Assembly: GCA_036971715.1 (NCBI GenBank)
Contig: JAVHJL010000005.1
Coordinates: 3,596,001-3,660,000 of the forward strand
Reading direction: 5' to 3'
Length of the DNA: 64,000 bases
DNA from: Arthrobotrys musiformis
Taxonomy: Eukaryota > Ascomycota > Orbiliomycetes > Orbiliales > Orbiliaceae
In this document: positions 59,197 to 64,000 of the stretch, piece by piece
How positions within the stretch are numbered: the first letter of the stretch is position 1
How the letters are laid out: every line of letters begins with the position of its first letter
Made by a program: the position numbers and the translations under genes
The notes under the pieces: model-generated
Seen by the model: the letters and a program-made list of their open reading frames with translations, nothing else
Database searches by the model: none
What the model was told of the DNA's origin: nothing

Positions 59197-60295
59197 ATGG
59201 CTGCCAAACTCCCACTCATTGCTCGCAAGAACATCCGCGACGAGTTTGAAGCCAAGAAGGGTGATCTCCTTGAGAGAATCAAGGAGTATACCGGTGAAGA
59301 CTATGAGTTCATCGTCGACTTCCAGGGAAAGGTCTACCCAAACATTGACACAGACCAGAGCTACCAAGTCGAATCACCTGGAAGCATTGCCTTCAGCACA
59401 TATGAGGGGTTGACTGACAGACTCAAGAGCATAACCGATGAGGGTGAGGACGAACTCGTCAAGAACTTCTTCAATGAGGTCGTCTCATCCCGAAAGATCG
59501 ATATCCTCATCGAACCCATGGAGTCTGGTTATACCGCCTGCCGTGTCCGAGACGGTGTTTTGGAGCTCGTCTACAAGACCGGTAACTTCGGTACCAACAG
59601 CTGGTACCTTACCGAGAAACTCATCAACAACCTTGACGAAGCTTATTCTGAGACGAACAAAGGCGAGCTTCCACTCGAGGCCAGGAAGGGTTGGCAGGAC
59701 GACTTTGTAGCAAAGAAGGAGAAGCTTGAAGCCGAAATTTCTGAGGAATTGCTTGGTGAGTGTTTAGCACTATTGCCCTGCTAAATTGGGTTTGATGTTT
59801 GGGGACTAATACTATGTTTGCCGATGCGTATAGGTGCTAAATTTACCTTGGTTGCTGACCCAGCCGCAATCTGGAGACTTGCTGTTGAGGAATATGACAA
59901 GCTAAAGAAGAGGGTAAGCTTCAGTTCTCTACCCATTGAAATATCTCTTTTGTGCCATAGACGAACCGCTGATTTTTCTTCTTTTCGAATAGGACAAGGA
60001 CCAAATCGATCTGGAATCCATCCGCCGCAACATGGGTGCCGCCGTTTTCTCCTACTTCGACGGTTTCCGATACCAAATCAACTACAAGTTCAAGCAGGAC
60101 GACTTGATGGTTGAGGCTTTCACCGAGGCTGCGCCAAGCAACGAGATTAGATTCGAGCTTGTGCCTGAGTTGAGCCCAGGAAACAGCTATAGCGAGGCCC
60201 TATTCACCGACGACGCTTTTGTCATGCGAACAACTCCAAAGAACTGGTACACAAACAGCTCTTACGTTTGTGAGAAGATCGATAGCTTGCTTTAA
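59197..60295 (+). CDS. Orphan protein built from two similar halves, three exons, 313 aa
   Basis: Exons 59197-59755, 59834-59913 and 59993-60295; the joined frame is open. I do not recognise the family. The protein is an internal duplication. Residue 5 onward reads LPLIARKNIRDEFEAKK, and residue 158 onward reads LPLEARKGWQDDFVAKK. Both continue into a Glu-rich helix and a strand (YEFIVDF; AKFTLVAD), and each half ends with a similar segment (GTNSWYLTEKLINNL; YTNSSYVCEKIDSLL). Each unit is about 145-155 residues. There is no signal peptide or membrane segment, so it is probably cytosolic. Very strong codon bias with a TATA promoter indicates high expression. For the last intron I used the second of two possible acceptors (59992), which keeps phase 0. 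Confidence 0.88.
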
Positions 60296-62440
60296 ATTGG
60301 CTATGTGCTTTGAAGGATTGGACTGGCGGCCGTTCTTGAGGAGCTTGGGGTATATATATGGGTCATTGAGGGAAAACTTTTCTGAATTTGGCCTATCTTT
60401 AATTTGCCCTTTGGTTACAATATCATGCATGGTATTGTCCAGCCGCTAATAACTTGTATCGTTATCTGATTACAATAAATGATATGATCATATGATCGCG
60501 ATCGAGTTGTATCTGTATCCACGCTATATTTTGGTCTCGGCCCGCTCGTGTGCTAATATCTAACCACATTTGCAAATTTGTTTCGCGAGTTCGAAGATGG
60601 AAGTCGGTAAAAAAAAAAAGGCGACACCGCTTTGCTCCCAACCGAGATACCCGTCAATAAAAAAGCCCTTGCCGGATGGCCTGCTATTGGCCAATTGGTT
60701 TGGACGCGTGTATTCTGCATGAAATGTCGAAATAGAATACGAAATGGTGCTTTACCTCCGTTATCGAAAGGACCTGCCCAACTCTGACAGGTTGGTGGGG
60801 CCTCTGGTGCAACATAACATGTCTTTGCGGGGGTCCTGTACAGAGTTATGTTTCTAACATGTCGATGTTGACGGAGGACGCCTTAGGCGGATGCTTCCCT
60901 CACCATACAGTGTAAATATCCGGATCGCGGATATTCATCGCGGCCTTGCGGAAATCTGAAGCTTTATCCGATCCGTTGCATTTTTATAAATTTAGAAATG
61001 AAGATAATAAGCCTGAATTGCACATTTGTAGCCTTGAGGAAAGTATGTTTGCCAATATCAATGAACAATGCAATGGGTCTCAAGTGCAAGTCCGAGCCAC
61101 ACGATGCGCCTTTTTCGGTAAAACTAGCCGACAGAAAGGCAAACCTGCGAGATGCCTTGCTTGTACGACCTTCGTAATGCAGCCGTGCTCCCGTCGGCGT
61201 AAATAATGCATATCGCAACGTTCAGATTGAGAATCAATGCGGAGAAAATACACAAATTTAGAAGGAATATGAATATATTAATAAAAATAAAAAGAGAAGG
61301 GGATTTCCGGTCGGCTCGTTTGGACAGAGATATCAGAACAATCGCCGAGTCGTTGTTTCGGATCGAAGGCTCGTATGTAATAGGAGGGCTGTTGTCGAAT
61401 GGTGTTGGACAAAACCCTCCTGAAATCTACGGGATCACAGGTTATTGTGGATGTGCTTCGTACTTTAGGCATCTTTCATGAGAAGGAGCCTGCAGACGCC
61501 GATAGAATATCGAATACGAAGATGCTCAAGTCGATGTTACTTTACCTCTAGCTCTGCAGCTGTACCGACACAGCCCCAAAAGAGTCGACCTCGGAAACTG
61601 TTCGAGTGTTCGAGCCCTCGATTTTTTTGCCCTCTAAGGAGATCTATCGCTTATCAGACCACACTCATATCCTCGTGGGCCAATTGCAAACTCAGTGTTC
61701 AGCCGCACGGTGCTGTTCCGATTCGAGCCCCTTGTTTCCTGCACGGTTGAACGGTACTAGCTACCAAGGATTGTGGACCGCAAATTTCAAGCCATTTATT
61801 TGACTCCAAGACTTTGTTGGCAAGCTATGGACCCTCGGCACTAATTTGGAATGTTTTCTCAAAGGCTAAGTGGAGCCTGGGGCACACTACAAAACTTTTT
61901 GATTGGCCGGGTGAAAAGGGCTTTTTGCAAGCAATCTCGAGGGCGGGGTTTTTATTGTCGCTTTGTGAGGTGTGTGTGTGTGCAATGATTCTCGGCTGGC
62001 TAACCCAGATGCCGTTGCAAAAAATTACCTTTTTTGGCAATAGGGTCCTGTGGGGATTCAATCGATAATACCAAGACTTCCACCGTGATTTCGGCCCTGC
62101 CTCTAATCCCAATATCGTAAAAGGCGCACTAACGTTAGCCACCTGAATTGAAGGAGCGACAGGCCCTGAAAAGCCAAAAATGCAGTGTGCCCTTGGCAGT
62201 TGGCCGCCAGCGGCGCTAGTTGAACGAGCACAGGTTGGACAGACGAAATATCTCCAGTTTCCAGCGGACGAATAGTATATAAACACTAGGGGGCTGAACT
62301 TCCATTGCGACATTCCTCTCTTTTATCTTCCCTCTTTTCTGGCTTCATTGCATTTGCACATTTTGTATCACTTGGTCTCACAAATTCCTATCTCCCCATA
62401 ATCCTTTTTGGCTTAACTGTATTCCAACATCTCTCCAAAT
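60296..62440. other. Intergenic
   Basis: No gene is seen across 2.1 kb; open frames up to 162 codons on the minus strand (61825-62313) overlap others and lack domains. The last 170 bases carry the TATA box and leader of the wall-protein gene. Confidence 0.55.
62276..62283 (+). promoter_or_regulatory. TATA box of the GPI wall-protein gene
   Basis: TATATAAA, 165 bp upstream of the ATG at 62441, followed by a pyrimidine-rich leader. Confidence 0.55.
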
Positions 62441-63298
62441 ATGCGTACCAGTGTCCTTGCCCTCGCAGGCGTTCTCGCCGCCGCGGTCTCTGCCCAAGAT
62501 CTTCCTGCGAGCTGCGCAGCCGTCGTCGCAACAGCCTCAGCATGTTCTCCAGACAGTACAGATCTGACCGCTATCCAAACCACCCAGGTTGCTCAGTGTA
62601 TTTGCGACGCTGACGCCAACTTTGACACCAATGTCCTTGCTTGTCTCGATGGACTAGGCTCCTCCGTTCCGGAAGAGGCCGTCTCTTTCCTTGAAGGCTT
62701 CAAGGAATACTGCTCCCTTTTCGCTGGTGGCGGTGGTGGCGGTAGTGCCCCAACCTCTGCTACTCGTGGTACCGGCTCCGCAACTGTTACCACTCCAACC
62801 CCGACCCCGACTAGTGACGGTACCGACTCAGAGAACTGCCAGTACATCGTTCAGGGTCTCAGCTCTTGCTGGACCGACGACAGCCCTCTCCCAACTGCTG
62901 CTCCAGTCGCAAGCTGTCTCTGCTCTGGTACCAGCTTCGATGCTGCCATCGAGGGGTGTTACAGCGATATTGCCGATTCCGATCCTAAGGAGGCCTCCAC
63001 GATCGCCGCCTTCGCTGGTTTCTGCTCCAAGTTCTCTGCTGGCGCGTTCAGCCCAACTACAACTGATGACAGCGAGCCAACCGCCACTGGTGGATCCTCC
63101 TCAGCCCCGACCAGTGCAGATGAGGATGCTACTTCCACCGGCCGTGTCATCTCGACCCTTGACCCCACAACCACTGGTACTGGAACCAACAGCGGAGCCA
63201 CCGGCACCGACACTCCAAACAGCGCAGCCGGTTTCAAGGTTACCATTCTTGGTTCCGCCATTGCTGCCATCCTTGCCTCTGCGGCACTCGTCCTGTAA
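62441..63298 (+). CDS. Probable GPI-anchored wall protein with duplicated six-Cys module, 285 aa
   Basis: Single exon. Signal peptide about 1-18 (LALAGVLAAAVSAQ). Two modules follow, each with C-x9-C-x(15-17)-C-x-C-x(11-12)-C-x(21-22)-C: SCAAVVATASAC ... QCICD ... LACL ... EYC in the first, and NCQYIVQGLSSC ... SCLCS ... EGCY ... GFC in the second. A Gly run and a Thr/Pro linker separate them. A Ser/Thr-rich stalk then leads to a hydrophobic end (TILGSAIAAILASAALVL) that fits a GPI-attachment signal, with Asn/Ser/Ala upstream as a possible omega site. The cysteine spacing is not the eight-Cys CFEM pattern. Likely cell-surface and highly expressed (C-biased codons, TATA box). Function unknown. 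Confidence 0.9.
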   Translation: MRTSVLALAGVLAAAVSAQDLPASCAAVVATASACSPDSTDLTAIQTTQVAQCICDADANFDTNVLACLDGLGSSVPEEAVSFLEGFKEYCSLFAGGGGGGSAPTSATRGTGSATVTTPTPTPTSDGTDSENCQYIVQGLSSCWTDDSPLPTAAPVASCLCSGTSFDAAIEGCYSDIADSDPKEASTIAAFAGFCSKFSAGAFSPTTTDDSEPTATGGSSSAPTSADEDATSTGRVISTLDPTTTGTGTNSGATGTDTPNSAAGFKVTILGSAIAAILASAALVL

Positions 63299-64000
63299 TA
63301 GCCGAATGGTTTAAATCTGTATTGACCACCATCGATAATGGCGTTTCTGGGACTTTCACCTTTATATCCTTTTTCTCTTTTAATATTAATTTTTCTACTG
63401 GCGTACGCTATGATAATCTTAGCTAGCCAATCTTGTATTTCCGTCGAGATTTGCTCACCATTATGCCCTTTTAGTCTCAATGGCTTCTCATGAATGTAAA
63501 TAATGGATTTGATACCTTTTACGAATGAAATTATTTCAAACCAAAATTTATTTGTCTCGCCAAGTTGAATTACTGAGCGAACGTTCTTAATTTTTGCGCG
63601 TTTCAAGTGCTTTGTAGGTATGCAGGTGGGTGGCTATGGTGACTTTAATTCTGGCAATCATTCGGCCCGGGTAGTCGTCGGGCCCGTAACTATCCGTAGG
63701 TTGCGACATTCCGCCGGCCAGCGAACAATTACTAACAGAATCGGAGGGAATAATTGTCGTTTACCCACGAGCACCCCGTACTAAATTTTGAGGCCTGCCG
63801 GTAACGCGTTTGTTGATGTTGGCAGCTGACTTGATCAATTGACTGATATTTCGACTTACAACGCCCCTTTGAATCGAATCGCCAAGCCGATATATCACAC
63901 CTGTATACACAGGTATCTGGCGACGCGATCTCGCATGCAGCCATATAACTATCCGTGGCCATATATATGCCTAGATGCTTGCGAGTTCTTGACGGCTTTC
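63299..64000. other. Intergenic to window end
   Basis: 3' flank of the wall-protein gene with an AT-rich patch at about 63365-63420. No gene is seen before the window ends. Confidence 0.6.

Noticed and set aside
61720..61740. GATTCGAGCCCC resembling a tRNA B box (also GATTCGAATTA near 58090)
   Set aside because: No A box or acceptor-stem pairing can be built around either.

Overview
This is a stretch of a filamentous ascomycete (Pezizomycotina) genome. The evidence is short GT-AG introns of about 48-150 nt with CTAAC/CTGAC-like branch points, a six-cysteine fungal zinc-cluster regulator, a fungal-type CBM1-GH10 xylanase, a PTH11/rhodopsin-like membrane protein, a short fungal tyrosinase, and cell-wall proteins with Ser/Thr-rich stalks. 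A Leotiomycete or Orbiliomycete would fit, but nothing here fixes the class. I found no rRNA, tRNA, CRISPR array or intact transposon.

Layout. 1-8 kb holds an orphan Cys-rich protein, an HNH-nuclease-like protein and a membrane-anchored M20 carboxypeptidase. 8.4-9.95 kb is a five-exon secreted xylanase whose upstream region carries a tight pair of XlnR/Xyr1-type boxes and a cluster of CreA-type sites. 13-16.2 kb is a six-exon Zn2Cys6 regulator. 18.5-19.8 kb is a peroxiredoxin-6-like protein that appears to have lost its catalytic cysteine. 20.3-22.9 kb has two related F-box-like genes in tandem. 24.9-26.5 kb is a codon-biased orphan with a 5'-leader intron. Three gene-free blocks of 5-6 kb (26.5-31.9, 33.5-38.7 and 40.0-46.0 kb) surround a rhodopsin-like gene and a secreted tyrosinase. 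46-50.4 kb encodes a 1,471-residue secreted mucin-like protein with Gly-Glu-Tyr-Lys-Pro octapeptide repeats. 52.6-63.3 kb carries an orphan, a very small PD-(D/E)XK-like protein, a two-exon fungal family protein, an internally duplicated orphan and a probable GPI-anchored wall protein with a duplicated six-cysteine module.

Working together. Most genes look independent, with no operon-like or classical biosynthetic cluster. The most suggestive pairing is the secreted tyrosinase (38.7-40.0 kb) and the Tyr-Lys-Pro repeat protein (46.0-50.4 kb). They are consecutive recognisable genes on the same strand, both secreted and both strongly codon-biased. The repeats resemble in composition the tyrosine/lysine/proline repeats of mussel adhesive proteins, whose tyrosines are oxidised to DOPA. 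A fungal DOPA-type adhesive or wall cross-linking pair is my leading hypothesis, and it is inference only.

Coordinates of multi-exon genes span first to last coding base; exon boundaries were worked out by hand from splice sites and reading frame and are given in each entry.
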